Program-made: the position numbers and the translations under genes | NCBI GenBank assembly: GCA_050692915.1 | Contig: JBOGVU010000080.1 | Location: 1-11,516, forward strand | DNA from: CALAEC01 sp050692915 | GTDB taxonomy: Bacteria > Actinomycetota > UBA4738 > CALAEC01 | Direction: 5' to 3' | Length of the DNA: 11,516 nucleotides | Notes under the pieces: generated by a model | Told to the model about the DNA's origin: nothing | The model's database searches: none | What the model saw: the letters and a program-made list of their open reading frames with translations, nothing else | Shown here: piece by piece, positions 1-6,947 of the stretch | Position numbering within the stretch: the stretch's first letter is position 1 | Layout of the letters: every line of letters starts with the position of its first letter

Positions 1-134
1 CCGAAGGGGTCCCCTCCGCGGACGCCTCCGGCTCACCTGAATCACGTGAAGGGCCCGAGGGGCCCTCGGAGGGAACCCCTCTTGTGACCGAAGAGGGTCC
101 CGAGGGCCCGCCGACTGACGAAGGTGGCGCCTGA
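1..134 (+). CDS. rpsC: 30S ribosomal protein S3, C-terminal tail (5' partial)
   Basis: The frame beginning at base 3 is open to a TGA at 132-134 and encodes 43 residues rich in Glu, Gly and Pro, ending DEGGA. It lies directly before rplP, the position rpsC holds in S10 clusters, and shares one base with the rplP ATG (TGATG). The folded S3 domains, which line the mRNA entry tunnel and carry a KH domain, lie upstream of the window. What is visible is only the variable, probably disordered tail that actinobacterial S3 proteins often carry. An EGPEGP motif occurs twice (bases 48-65 and 93-110). The assignment rests on gene order and tail character, since no conserved S3 residues are in view. Confidence 0.78.
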   Translation, partial: EGVPSADASGSPESREGPEGPSEGTPLVTEEGPEGPPTDEGGA

Positions 135-553
135 TGCTGCAGCCGAAGAAGGTCAAGCATCGGAAGCAGCAGCGCGGGCGCATGCGCGGCAAGGCCAAGG
201 GCGGGACGGACGTGCACTTCGGCGACTTCGGCCTGGTGGCCATGGAGCCGGGCTGGATCAGCAACCGGCAGATCGAGGCGGCCCGGGTGGCCATGACCCG
301 CCACATCCGTCGCGGCGGCAAGGTGTGGATCAACATCTTCCCGGACAAGCCGGTGACGAAGAAGGCGGCCGAGACCCGGATGGGGTCCGGGAAGGGAAAC
401 CCGGAGTTCTGGGTGGCCGTGGTGAAGCCGGGACGCGTCATGTTCGAGCTGTCCGGCGTGCCCGAGACCGTGGCCCGCGAGGCCATCATGCGGGCCGCGC
501 ACAAGCTCCCGATCAAGTCGAAGTTCGTCACCCGGCTGGGGGGCGTGCATTGA
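134..553 (+). CDS. rplP: 50S ribosomal protein L16
   Basis: This encodes 139 residues, the usual L16 length. L16 binds 23S rRNA near the A-site tRNA and peptidyl-transferase centre. Recognisable segments are the basic N-terminus MLQPKKVKHRK, the GWISNRQIEAARVAMTRHIRR block (residues 40-60) and the PDKPVTKKAAETRMGSGKG motif (70-88). That last loop contains the Arg that is hydroxylated in E. coli L16. The ATG start overlaps the rpsC stop by one base, with GAAGG at 120-124 as a plausible ribosome binding site. The stop lies inside the overlap with rpmC. Nothing is missing or unusual in the protein. Confidence 0.98.
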   Translation: MLQPKKVKHRKQQRGRMRGKAKGGTDVHFGDFGLVAMEPGWISNRQIEAARVAMTRHIRRGGKVWINIFPDKPVTKKAAETRMGSGKGNPEFWVAVVKPGRVMFELSGVPETVAREAIMRAAHKLPIKSKFVTRLGGVH

Positions 554-774
554 CCCGGCCCGCCGAGTTCCGTGACCTGCCCGACGACGAGCTGGTGGCC
601 CGGCTGGACGCCTCGAAGGAGGAGCTGTTCAACCTCCGGTTCCAGCTGGCCACGGGCCAGCTCGACAACCCCATGCTGATCAAGGGGGTCCGCCACGACA
701 TCGCTCGGATGATGACCGAGCTGACGGAGCGACAACTCGCCGAGCCCGAGGGCCAGAAGGGGGAGGCGTCGTGA
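550..774 (+). CDS. rpmC: 50S ribosomal protein L29
   Basis: This encodes 74 residues of a two-helix L29, which sits beside L23 at the polypeptide exit tunnel. The family signature is visible as FRDLPDDELVARLDASKEELFNLRFQLATGQLDN (residues 7-40), followed by the second helix with IKGVRHDIARMMTEL. The start is inferred to be TTG at 550-552, overlapping the rplP stop in TTGA. No ATG or GTG in this frame comes closer to the canonical N-terminus, and an upstream in-frame ATG at 124 would add a non-homologous stretch read across rplP. The stop overlaps the rpsQ GTG by four bases. Translation is therefore probably coupled on both sides. Confidence 0.93.
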   Translation: MTRPAEFRDLPDDELVARLDASKEELFNLRFQLATGQLDNPMLIKGVRHDIARMMTELTERQLAEPEGQKGEAS

Positions 775-1028
775 CCGAGCGGGGCGAGCGCAAGCTGCGC
801 ACCGGTGTGGTCGTGTCCGACGCGATGGACAAGACCGTGGTGGTGAAGGTGGAGCGCCGGACCAGGCACTCTCTCTACGGGAAGAGCCTTCGCCGGACGT
901 CGAAGCTGCACGCCCACGACGAGGCCAACGAGGCCAAGGTGGGCGACATGGTCCGGCTGATGGAGACCCGCCCGCTGTCGGCGACCAAACGGTGGCGAGT
1001 GGTGGAGATCGTGGAGCGTGCGGAGTGA
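771..1028 (+). CDS. rpsQ: 30S ribosomal protein S17
   Basis: This encodes 85 residues of S17, an OB-fold primary binder of 16S rRNA. It shows the family blocks RTGVVVSDAMDKTVVVKVERR (residues 10-30), HPLYGK-like HSLYGKSLRRTSKLHAHDE, and the C-terminal signature VGDMVRLMETRPLSATKRW (about 57-75). The GTG start lies in a four-base GTGA overlap with the rpmC stop and follows a good Shine-Dalgarno, GGGAGG at 761-766. The stop again overlaps the next start by four bases. Confidence 0.97.
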   Translation: MTERGERKLRTGVVVSDAMDKTVVVKVERRTRHSLYGKSLRRTSKLHAHDEANEAKVGDMVRLMETRPLSATKRWRVVEIVERAE

Positions 1029-1393
1029 TCCAGCAGGAGTCCAGGGTCCGGGTGGCCGACAACACCGGCGCCAAGGAGGTCCTTTGCATCCGGGTGCTCG
1101 GTGGGTCCGGGAGGCGGTACGCTGGGATCGGCGACGTCATCGTCGGCACGGTCAAGGACGCCCTTCCGGGGACCCAGGTGAAGAAGGGAGAGGTCGTTCG
1201 GGCCGTAGTGGTGCGCACGGCGAAGGAGAAGCGGCGCACGGATGGCTCCTACATCAAGTTCGACGAGAACGCCGTGGTGCTCATCAACGACCAGCGGCAG
1301 CCGCGCGGGACCCGCATCTTCGGCCCCGTGGCCCGCGAGCTGAGGGAGAAGCGATTCATGAGGATCATCTCGCTGGCGCCGGAGGTGCTCTGA
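1025..1393 (+). CDS. rplN: 50S ribosomal protein L14
   Basis: This encodes 122 residues, exactly the usual L14 length. L14 binds 23S rRNA at the subunit interface. The canonical N-terminus MIQQESRVRVADNTGAKE follows a GTG at 1025-1027. The frame is open further upstream to an ATG at 992, but that would add a non-homologous segment read across rpsQ, so the GTG is chosen. GGAG at 1013-1016 gives suitable spacing. Other family blocks are GGSGRRYAGIGDVIVGTVKD and the C-terminal RGTRIFGPVARELREK followed by IISLAPEVL. The start overlaps the rpsQ stop as GTGA. Confidence 0.97.
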   Translation: MIQQESRVRVADNTGAKEVLCIRVLGGSGRRYAGIGDVIVGTVKDALPGTQVKKGEVVRAVVVRTAKEKRRTDGSYIKFDENAVVLINDQRQPRGTRIFGPVARELREKRFMRIISLAPEVL

Positions 1394-1394
1394 C

Positions 1395-1709
1395 GTGCCC
1401 GGCGTGAACATCCGGAAGGACGACGAGATCCAGGTGCTCAACGGCAAGGACCGGGGATCGAGAGGCCGGGTCGTGCGGGTCCTGCCCCGGGAGGGCCGGA
1501 TCATGGTCGAGGGCGTGGCCCGGGCCAAGAAGCACTCGCGCCCATCGAAGCGGCGCCAGCAGGGAGGGATCATCGACATCGAGCAGTTCGTGGACATCTC
1601 CAACGTGGCCGTGGTGTGTAAGACCTGTGGCCAGCCGACCCGGGTCGGACACCGCTTCGAGGGCGGCACGAAGATCCGGGTCTGCCGGAAGTGCGAGGCC
1701 GATCTCTGA
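1395..1709 (+). CDS. rplX: 50S ribosomal protein L24, zinc-ribbon type
   Basis: This encodes 104 residues. L24 is an early assembly initiator that binds the 5' region of 23S rRNA near the exit tunnel. The N-terminal KOW-type segment is clear (IRKDDEIQVLNGKDRGSRGR, residues 6-25). The C-terminal part carries two CxxC pairs, Cys75/Cys78 and Cys97/Cys100, flanking the conserved PTRVGHRFEGG segment. This suggests a zinc-binding form, whereas many L24 proteins have lost these cysteines. The GTG start is one base after the rplN stop, with GGAGG at 1381-1385 inside the end of rplN. Confidence 0.97.
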   Translation: MPGVNIRKDDEIQVLNGKDRGSRGRVVRVLPREGRIMVEGVARAKKHSRPSKRRQQGGIIDIEQFVDISNVAVVCKTCGQPTRVGHRFEGGTKIRVCRKCEADL

Positions 1710-2278
1710 TGGCCGAGCGTCCCCGGCTGCAGCTGCGGTTCCGCGAGGAGCTGCTGCCCCGGCTCATGGAGGAGCTCGGGTACGCAAATCCCTGGCAGGT
1801 GCCCAGGCTCGAGAAGATTGTGGTGAACATGGGCGTGGGCGAGGCCTCCCGGGACGCCAAGGTGCTCGACGGCGCCCTGGCCGACCTGGCCACGATCACC
1901 GGGCAGCGGCCGGTCGTCACCAAGGCCAAGAAGTCCATCGCCAGCTTCAAGCTCCGCGAGGGCATGTCGATCGGCGCCAAGGTCACGCTCAGGGGGGCCA
2001 GGATGTGGGAGTTCCTGGACCGCCTCCTGGCCACCGCGCTCCCGAGGATCCGGGACTTCCGCGGGCTCGACCCGAAGGCGTTCGACGGGCGAGGCAACTA
2101 CACGATCGGGCTCACGGAGCAGCTGGTGTTCCCCGAGGTGGACTACGACAAGGTCGATGCGGTTCGTGGGATGGACATCACCATCGTCACCACGGCTTCG
2201 TCGGATGACGAGGGGAAGGCCCTCCTTCGGGCCCTGGGATTTCCCCTCCAGGAGGAGGCCGCGGCCGGCGCCGCGTAG
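1709..2278 (+). CDS. rplE: 50S ribosomal protein L5
   Basis: This encodes 189 residues. L5 binds 5S rRNA and contacts S13 and the P-site tRNA in the central protuberance. Family blocks include VPRLEKIVVNMGVGEA (about 31-46), the TGQRPVVTKAKKSIASFKLREG segment, GAKVTLRGARMWEFLDRL, and the late GNYTIGLTEQLVFPEVDYDKV plus RGMDITIVTTA. The ATG at 1709 overlaps the rplX stop in TGATG and gives the normal MAERPRLQ start. An in-frame GTG at 1691 would add six residues inside rplX and is less likely. After the usual LGFP ending there is a short Ala/Glu-rich tail (EEAAAGAA). Confidence 0.97.
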   Translation: MAERPRLQLRFREELLPRLMEELGYANPWQVPRLEKIVVNMGVGEASRDAKVLDGALADLATITGQRPVVTKAKKSIASFKLREGMSIGAKVTLRGARMWEFLDRLLATALPRIRDFRGLDPKAFDGRGNYTIGLTEQLVFPEVDYDKVDAVRGMDITIVTTASSDDEGKALLRALGFPLQEEAAAGAA

Positions 2279-2286
2279 GAGACGAG

Positions 2287-2472
2287 ATGGCGAAGAAGGC
2301 ACTCATCAACAAGCAGAGAGGCCGGGCCAAGTTCTCGGCCCGGCGGTACACGCGGTGCCGGAGATGCGGTCGGGCCCGGGCCGTGTTCCGACGGTTCGCC
2401 TTGTGCCGCATCTGCTTCCGGGAGCTGGCCCACGCGGGCGAGATCCCGGGCGTGACGAAGGCGTCGTGGTAG
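2287..2472 (+). CDS. rpsN: 30S ribosomal protein S14, zinc-binding (type Z)
   Basis: This encodes 61 residues, the length of the short zinc-type S14. S14 works in the head of the small subunit. The zinc ligands are visible as Cys24-x2-Cys27 and Cys40-x2-Cys43. The ending GEIPGVTKASW is the canonical C-terminus. The ATG at 2287 follows GGAG at 2278-2281. The position between rplE and rpsH is the standard spc order. Many actinobacteria also carry a second, cysteine-free S14 used under zinc starvation; none is visible here. Confidence 0.98.
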   Translation: MAKKALINKQRGRAKFSARRYTRCRRCGRARAVFRRFALCRICFRELAHAGEIPGVTKASW

Positions 2473-2474
2473 CG

Positions 2475-2870
2475 ATGATGACCGATCCCATCGCCGACAT
2501 GCTGACCCGCATCCGGAACGCCAACCTCGCCTACAAGGACGAGGTCGCACTGCCCGCGTCGCGGCTGAAGGAGGAGATCGCGCAGGTCCTGGCCCGTGAG
2601 GGCTACGTGACCGGGTACCGGGTGGAGGGCGACGAGCCGAAGCGGCGGATCGTCATCGAGATGAAGTACGGGCCCGAACGGGAGCGGACGATCACGGGCG
2701 TGAAGCGGGTCTCCCGTCCGGGGCGGCGTGTGTACGCCGGGCGGGAGCGCCTGCCCCGTGTGCTGGGAGGGCTGGGGATCGCCATCCTGTCCACGTCTCA
2801 GGGACTGATGACCGACAAGCAGGCCGCCCGCCGAGGCGTCGGCGGGGAGGTCCTGTGCCACGTGTGGTAG
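2475..2870 (+). CDS. rpsH: 30S ribosomal protein S8
   Basis: This encodes 131 residues from the first of two adjacent ATG codons (2475 or 2478; the second gives the commoner MTDPIADML start). S8 is a primary binder of 16S rRNA central domain, and in E. coli it represses its own operon. Evidence is MTDPIADMLTRIRNANLAY at the N-terminus, KYGPERERTITGVKRVSRPG in the middle, and LPRVLGGLGIAILSTSQGLM then GVGGEVLCHVW at the end. The nearest purine-rich site is GAAGG at 2457-2461, rather far from these ATGs. An in-frame GTG at 2466 is possible but would extend the protein into non-conserved residues overlapping rpsN. Confidence 0.96.
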   Translation: MMTDPIADMLTRIRNANLAYKDEVALPASRLKEEIAQVLAREGYVTGYRVEGDEPKRRIVIEMKYGPERERTITGVKRVSRPGRRVYAGRERLPRVLGGLGIAILSTSQGLMTDKQAARRGVGGEVLCHVW

Positions 2871-2880
2871 GGAGGAAGCG

Positions 2881-3429
2881 TTGAGCAGGATCGGGAAGCA
2901 GCCCATCGCCATCCCCGACGGGGTGTCCGTCGAGGTGGGCGAGGGCCTGGTCACCGTGAAGGGGCCCGGCGGCGAGCTGTCCCAGCGCGTGGTCCGGGAC
3001 ATGCGGGTCATCGTCGACGGCGGCGAGGTACGTGTGGAGCGTCCCTCGGACGAGCGGGACCACCGCTCCCTACACGGCCTGACCCGGTCCCTGATCGCGA
3101 ACATGGTCGAGGGCGTGACGAAGGGGTACGAGAAGCGGCTGGAGATCCAGGGCGTCGGCTACCGGGCCGCGCTGAAGGGATCCGAGCTCGAGCTCCAGGT
3201 CGGCTTCTCCCATCCCGTGACGATGTCCCCACCGGCGGGGATCGAATTCGAGGTCCCAGCCCCGAATCGGATCGTGGTCAAGGGGATCGACAAGCAGCTC
3301 GTCGGGGAGATCGCGGCGAACGTCCGCAAGGTCCGCAAGCCGGAGCCGTACAAGGGCAAGGGGATCCGGTACGAGGGCGAGTACGTCCGGAAGAAGGCCG
3401 GCAAGGCCGCCAAGGGGGCGATCGCCTGA
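2881..3429 (+). CDS. rplF: 50S ribosomal protein L6
   Basis: This encodes 182 residues. L6 lies next to the sarcin-ricin loop and the factor-binding region. Its two similar alpha/beta domains are apparent: MSRIGKQPIAIPDGV through TVKGPGG in the first half, and the second domain with YEKRLEIQGVGYRAALKG, VKGIDKQLVGEIAANVRKVR and EPYKGKGIRYEGEYVRKKAGK. The start is TTG at 2881, ten bases after the rpsH stop. It is supported by GGAGGA at 2871-2876 and by the exact match to the family N-terminus. A TTG start for such a highly expressed gene is a little unusual. Confidence 0.97.
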   Translation: MSRIGKQPIAIPDGVSVEVGEGLVTVKGPGGELSQRVVRDMRVIVDGGEVRVERPSDERDHRSLHGLTRSLIANMVEGVTKGYEKRLEIQGVGYRAALKGSELELQVGFSHPVTMSPPAGIEFEVPAPNRIVVKGIDKQLVGEIAANVRKVRKPEPYKGKGIRYEGEYVRKKAGKAAKGAIA

Positions 3430-3788
3430 TGCAGGCCGCGCGCAAGCGACTGGCTCGGGTCCGCCGGCACCGGCGGGTCCGCAAGCGCATCAGCGGGGCC
3501 GGGGACGTGCCCCGCCTGGCCGTGTACCGCTCGAACCGCCACATCTACGCCCAGCTCGTGGACGACGGCGCCGGTCGGACCGTGGCCGCGGCGTCCTCGA
3601 TCGAGGCGGAGGTGCGGAAGGCCGCCGGCGACAAGACTGCGGTGGCCAAGACCGTCGGTCAGCTCATCGCCCAGCGCGCCAAGCAGGCGGGCGTGGAGCG
3701 GGCCGTGTTCGATCGAGGCGGCCGCCTGTACCACGGCCGGGTCCGGTCGGTGGCCGAGGGCGCCCGGCAGGGAGGATTGCAGCTGTGA
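3429..3788 (+). CDS. rplR: 50S ribosomal protein L18
   Basis: This encodes 119 residues. L18 binds 5S rRNA together with L5 and fixes it to 23S rRNA. The basic N-terminus (RKRLARVRRHRRVRKRISG), the core PRLAVYRSNRHIYAQLVDD and the ending AVFDRGGRLYHGRVRSVAEGAR identify the family. The ATG overlaps the rplF stop in TGATG. The stop overlaps the rpsE GTG by four bases. Confidence 0.97.
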   Translation: MQAARKRLARVRRHRRVRKRISGAGDVPRLAVYRSNRHIYAQLVDDGAGRTVAAASSIEAEVRKAAGDKTAVAKTVGQLIAQRAKQAGVERAVFDRGGRLYHGRVRSVAEGARQGGLQL

Positions 3789-4381
3789 GGCGATACGACA
3801 CCGCGGACCAGCGGACCCCGTACGAGGAGCGGGTCGTGGCCATCAACCGGGTGGCCAAGGTCGTCAAGGGCGGCCGTCGCTTCTCGTTCGCTGCCCTGGT
3901 CGTTGTGGGCGACGCCGCGGGCAGGGTGGGCGTCGGCTACGGGAAGGCCAAGGAGGTCCCGGCGGCCATCCAGAAGGGTGTCGAGGAGGCCAAGCGGAAC
4001 CTCTTCGAGGTCCCGCTCATGGGCACCACGATCCCGCACCAGGTGATGGGCGAGGACGCCGGGGGCAAGGTGCTGCTGAAGCCCGCCGCGCCCGGCACGG
4101 GAGTCATCGCGGGAGGGCCGGTCCGGGCCGTCGTCGAGTGCGTTGGCATCAAGGACATCCTGTCGAAGTCTCTTGGATCCGACAACGCCATCAACATCGT
4201 CCGCGCCACGCTGAAGGGACTCCGGACGCTGCGACGCCCCGAGGAGATCGCCAAGCTTCGGGGCCTCGATGTCAACGAGGTCGCTCCCAGGCCCATGCTG
4301 GAGGCCATCAAGGAGGCCGACGAGCGAACCCGGGCCACCCGGGCAGAGTCCGGGCTGGAGGACTCCGGTGCCGAAGCTTAG
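3785..4381 (+). CDS. rpsE: 30S ribosomal protein S5
   Basis: This encodes 198 residues. S5 helps shape the decoding site and the mRNA entry channel, and mutations in the family affect accuracy and spectinomycin sensitivity. The N-terminal dsRNA-binding-like domain is seen as EERVVAINRVAKVVKGGRR (15-32), the core as GVGYGKAKEVPAAIQKGVEE (49-68), and the C-terminal domain as PGTGVIAGGPVRAVVE and SDNAINIVRATLKGLRTL. The GTG start at 3785 follows GGAGGA at 3771-3776 and overlaps the rplR stop as GTGA. The acidic C-terminal tail (ESGLEDSGAEA) also encodes the start of rpmD in another frame. Confidence 0.97.
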   Translation: MRRYDTADQRTPYEERVVAINRVAKVVKGGRRFSFAALVVVGDAAGRVGVGYGKAKEVPAAIQKGVEEAKRNLFEVPLMGTTIPHQVMGEDAGGKVLLKPAAPGTGVIAGGPVRAVVECVGIKDILSKSLGSDNAINIVRATLKGLRTLRRPEEIAKLRGLDVNEVAPRPMLEAIKEADERTRATRAESGLEDSGAEA

Positions 4382-4553
4382 GGTCACCCAGGTCCGGGGG
4401 CGTGCGGGAAAGCCCCGCCGGCAGCGGGACACGCTGCGGGCGCTCGGTCTCCGTCGCATCCGCCACGTGGTGGTGAAGGAGGACCGCCCCGAGATCCGGG
4501 GCATGATCGCCCGGGTCAACCACCTGGTCCAGGTGGAGGAGGTGGACGAGTGA
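4368..4553 (+). CDS. rpmD: 50S ribosomal protein L30
   Basis: This encodes 61 residues, the length of the short bacterial L30. The N-terminal beta strand KLRVTQVRG, the helix region KPRRQRDTLRALGLRRI and the ending RGMIARVNHLVQVEEVDE match the family. The only sensible start is GTG at 4368, which places the first 14 bases inside the end of rpsE. It is supported by GGAGGA at 4357-4362, five bases upstream. The stop overlaps the rplO GTG as GTGA. Confidence 0.95.
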   Translation: MPKLRVTQVRGRAGKPRRQRDTLRALGLRRIRHVVVKEDRPEIRGMIARVNHLVQVEEVDE

Positions 4554-4993
4554 AGCTCCATCACCTCCGTCCGGGGCCCGGCGCCCGCCGGGATCGCCGC
4601 CGGGTCGGCCGCGGCCGGGCGGCCGGACAGGGCAAGACCGCGGGCCGGGGAACCAAGGGCTACCTGGCCCGAAACAACAAGAAGCTCGGCTACGAAGGCG
4701 GGCAGATGCCGCTGACCCGCCGGGTCCCCAAGAAGAAGGGCTTCACGAACCCCAACCGGGAGGCATGGGCCGTGGTCAACGTCGAGCGGCTGGCTGAGCG
4801 GTTCGACGCCGATGCCACCGTGTCCCCGGAATCGATGGCCGCGGCCGGGCTGGTCCGGCGGCGCATGCCGGTCAAGGTGCTGGGCGGGGGCGAGCTCGAC
4901 CGCGCCCTCACCGTGCAGGCGCACGGGTTCACCAGGGTCGCTCGGGAGAAGATCGAGCGGGCCGGCGGTCGGGTCGAGGTCCTCGGGGAGTAG
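4550..4993 (+). CDS. rplO: 50S ribosomal protein L15
   Basis: This encodes 147 residues, normal for L15, a late-assembly 23S rRNA binder with a long basic Gly/Arg-rich N-terminal extension. Visible blocks are MKLHHLRPGPGARRDRRRVG, AAGQGKTAGRGTKG (about 25-38), the YEGGQMPLTRRVPKKKGF motif (48-65) and the globular C-terminal part with PVKVLGGGELDRALTVQAHGF. The GTG start follows a strong GGAGGAGG at 4535-4542 and overlaps the rpmD stop. It is the last ribosomal gene before secY. Confidence 0.97.
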   Translation: MKLHHLRPGPGARRDRRRVGRGRAAGQGKTAGRGTKGYLARNNKKLGYEGGQMPLTRRVPKKKGFTNPNREAWAVVNVERLAERFDADATVSPESMAAAGLVRRRMPVKVLGGGELDRALTVQAHGFTRVAREKIERAGGRVEVLGE

Positions 4994-5023
4994 AGTGAGA
5001 GCCTCCGCCGGAAGGGGAAGCGG

Positions 5024-6295
5024 ATGCTGAGGGCCTTCGTCAACGCGTTCAAGATCCCGGACCTCCGGGCGAAGATCCTGTTCACCCTGCTCGTTATCGG
5101 GCTGTACCGGCTGGGGTCCTTCCTCCCGATCCCGAACATCGACGTGTCAGAGCTCGCCGGTCAGGCGAACGCCACACAGGGCGGCTTCCTCTCGTTCATC
5201 AACCTGTTCTCGGGGGGTGCGCTGAGCCGGCTGGCAGTTTTCGCGCTCGGCATCATGCCGTACATCACGTCCTCGATCATCATGCAGCTGCTGGTCGTGG
5301 TGATCCCCAAGCTCGAGGAGTGGCGGAAGCAGGGTGAGATCGGCCAGAAGAAGATCACCCAGTACACGCGGTACATGACGGTGGCCCTGGCGCTCCTGCA
5401 GTCCACCGGGCTGATCTTCCTGTTCAACAACCAGCTCCCCGGGGTGATCCGCGACTTCACGCCCACCCGGGTGGGCTTCATGGTCCTCACGCTCACCGCG
5501 GGCACGGCCATGATCATGTGGCTCGGCGAGCTGATCACCCAGCGTGGGATCGGCAACGGGATGTCGCTCATCATCTTCACCAGCGTCATCGCCGAGCTAC
5601 CTTCTCAGGGCTACAGCGTTTTCCGGCAGGGCGGGAGCATCCAGTTCGGCATCATCGTGGCCCTGGGCCTGCTGATCATCCTGGCTGTGGTGTTTATGGA
5701 GCAGGGACAGCGGCGGATCCCGGTGCAGTACGCCAAGCGGGTGGTGGGAAGGCGAATGACGTCCGGCGGCAGCACGTACATCCCGCTGAAGGTCAACCAG
5801 GCCGGGGTCATCCCGATCATCTTCGCCAGCTCGGTCCTGTACTTCCCGACGCTGCTCGGCTCGGTGATCCAGTGGCCGCCGTTCCAGCGGTTCCTGGATA
5901 ACCATCTGGTGAACCAGGCCAGTCCCGTCTACATCACGATCTACGGGCTCCTGGTGGTGTTCTTCGCGTACTTCTACACGGCGATCTCGTTCAACCCGGT
6001 GGACACCGCGGACAACATCCGGAAGTACGGAGGCTTCATCCCGGGCATCCGGCCCGGCAAGCCGACGGCCGATCACCTCGACCACATCCTCAGCAGGATC
6101 ACGCTGCCCGGATCCCTGTTCCTGGCCACGATCGCACTGATCCCTTCGATCGCGCTGATCGTGATGGGCATCGATCCGAACATCTTCCCGTTCGGGGGAA
6201 CGTCGGTGCTCATCGTCGTGGGCGTGGCGCTCGAGACCATGAAGCAGATCGAGTCCCAGCTCACGATGCGCCACTACGAGGGCTTCCTGAGGTAG
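5024..6295 (+). CDS. secY: Protein translocase channel subunit SecY
   Basis: This encodes 423 residues of the SecYEG membrane channel for secreted and inner-membrane proteins. About ten hydrophobic segments can be placed, roughly at 17-35, 71-92, 115-135, 149-168, 176-192, 208-227, 258-280, 301-322, 363-382 and 391-405. Family signatures include the plug-side LFSGGALSRLAVFALGIMPYI (61-81), ITQRGIGNGMS (171-181), the cytosolic loop RRIPVQYAKR (230-239), GGFIPGIRPGKPT (336-348) and the ending MRHYEGFLR. The ATG at 5024 follows GAAGGGG at 5011-5017. A 30-base gap separates it from rplO, the widest spacing in this part of the cluster. adk begins four bases after its stop. Confidence 0.98.
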   Translation: MLRAFVNAFKIPDLRAKILFTLLVIGLYRLGSFLPIPNIDVSELAGQANATQGGFLSFINLFSGGALSRLAVFALGIMPYITSSIIMQLLVVVIPKLEEWRKQGEIGQKKITQYTRYMTVALALLQSTGLIFLFNNQLPGVIRDFTPTRVGFMVLTLTAGTAMIMWLGELITQRGIGNGMSLIIFTSVIAELPSQGYSVFRQGGSIQFGIIVALGLLIILAVVFMEQGQRRIPVQYAKRVVGRRMTSGGSTYIPLKVNQAGVIPIIFASSVLYFPTLLGSVIQWPPFQRFLDNHLVNQASPVYITIYGLLVVFFAYFYTAISFNPVDTADNIRKYGGFIPGIRPGKPTADHLDHILSRITLPGSLFLATIALIPSIALIVMGIDPNIFPFGGTSVLIVVGVALETMKQIESQLTMRHYEGFLR

Positions 6296-6299
6296 CTGC

Positions 6300-6947
6300 G
6301 TGCGGATCGTGCTGATCGGCCCCCCGGGGGCGGGGAAGGGGACCCAGGCGCATCGCCTGGCCGACTACTTCGACGTCAAGCTGATCTCCACTGGCGACAT
6401 GTTCCGGCGGAACGTCCGGGCCGAGACGCCTCTCGGGCTGAAGGCGAAGTCGTACATGGAAGCGGGGGAGTTGGTGCCCGACGACGTAGTGATCGAGATG
6501 CTCCTCCAGGAGCTCGACCGGTCGCCGAACGGGTTCGTCCTGGACGGGTTCCCCCGAACGATCCCTCAGGCCCAGGCGTTGGAGACCGCCCTGGCGGAGC
6601 GCCGGCGGCCGCTGGAGGCGGTCCTCAAGTTCGTCATCCCGGACGAGGTCACGGTGGCCCGCCTGGCGGGCCGGAGGACCTGTTCGCACTGCGAGCGGAC
6701 CTTCAACGTTGAGCTGAAGCGCACCAAGGTCGAGGGGGTGTGCGACAACTGCGGCGGCGAGCTCGTCCAGCGGGACGACGACCGTGAGGCGATCGTCCGT
6801 CACCGGCTCGACGTCTATCACCGGGACACGGAGCCGCTACAGAAGTTCTACTGGGAGCGGGGGCTCCTCCGTGAGGTCGATGCTGTCGGCGAGGTCGAGG
6901 AGATCACCCACCGGGCCATCGCCGCGGTCGACGACCTTCGCACGTGA
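6300..6947 (+). CDS. adk: Adenylate kinase, long zinc-lid form
   Basis: This encodes 215 residues of a cytosolic enzyme catalysing ATP + AMP = 2 ADP. The Walker A loop GPPGAGKGT is at 7-15, the AMP-binding region at about 30-60, and DGFPRT at 82-87. The lid domain (about 121-160) has four cysteines, Cys128, Cys131, Cys148 and Cys151, in a CxxC-x16-CxxC arrangement, so it is the zinc-binding long form. The GTG start at 6300 follows GAGG at 6289-6292 and directly yields MRIVLIGPPGAGKG. The stop overlaps the map start as GTGA. secY-adk-map is a conserved order in Gram-positive bacteria. Confidence 0.98.
   Translation: MRIVLIGPPGAGKGTQAHRLADYFDVKLISTGDMFRRNVRAETPLGLKAKSYMEAGELVPDDVVIEMLLQELDRSPNGFVLDGFPRTIPQAQALETALAERRRPLEAVLKFVIPDEVTVARLAGRRTCSHCERTFNVELKRTKVEGVCDNCGGELVQRDDDREAIVRHRLDVYHRDTEPLQKFYWERGLLREVDAVGEVEEITHRAIAAVDDLRT

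Noticed and set aside
875..2302. Long antisense open frame (475 codons), with similar ones at 3659-4924 and 8253-9623
   Set aside because: They lie opposite well-identified ribosomal, secY-region and rpoA genes, read as low-complexity His/Arg/Pro/Leu-rich sequence, and match no family. Long antisense frames are expected where third codon positions are GC-rich.
4985..5000. TAGAGT at 4991-4996 as a -10 element for secY
   Set aside because: It includes the rplO stop codon and has no recognisable -35 at suitable distance; secY is most simply cotranscribed.
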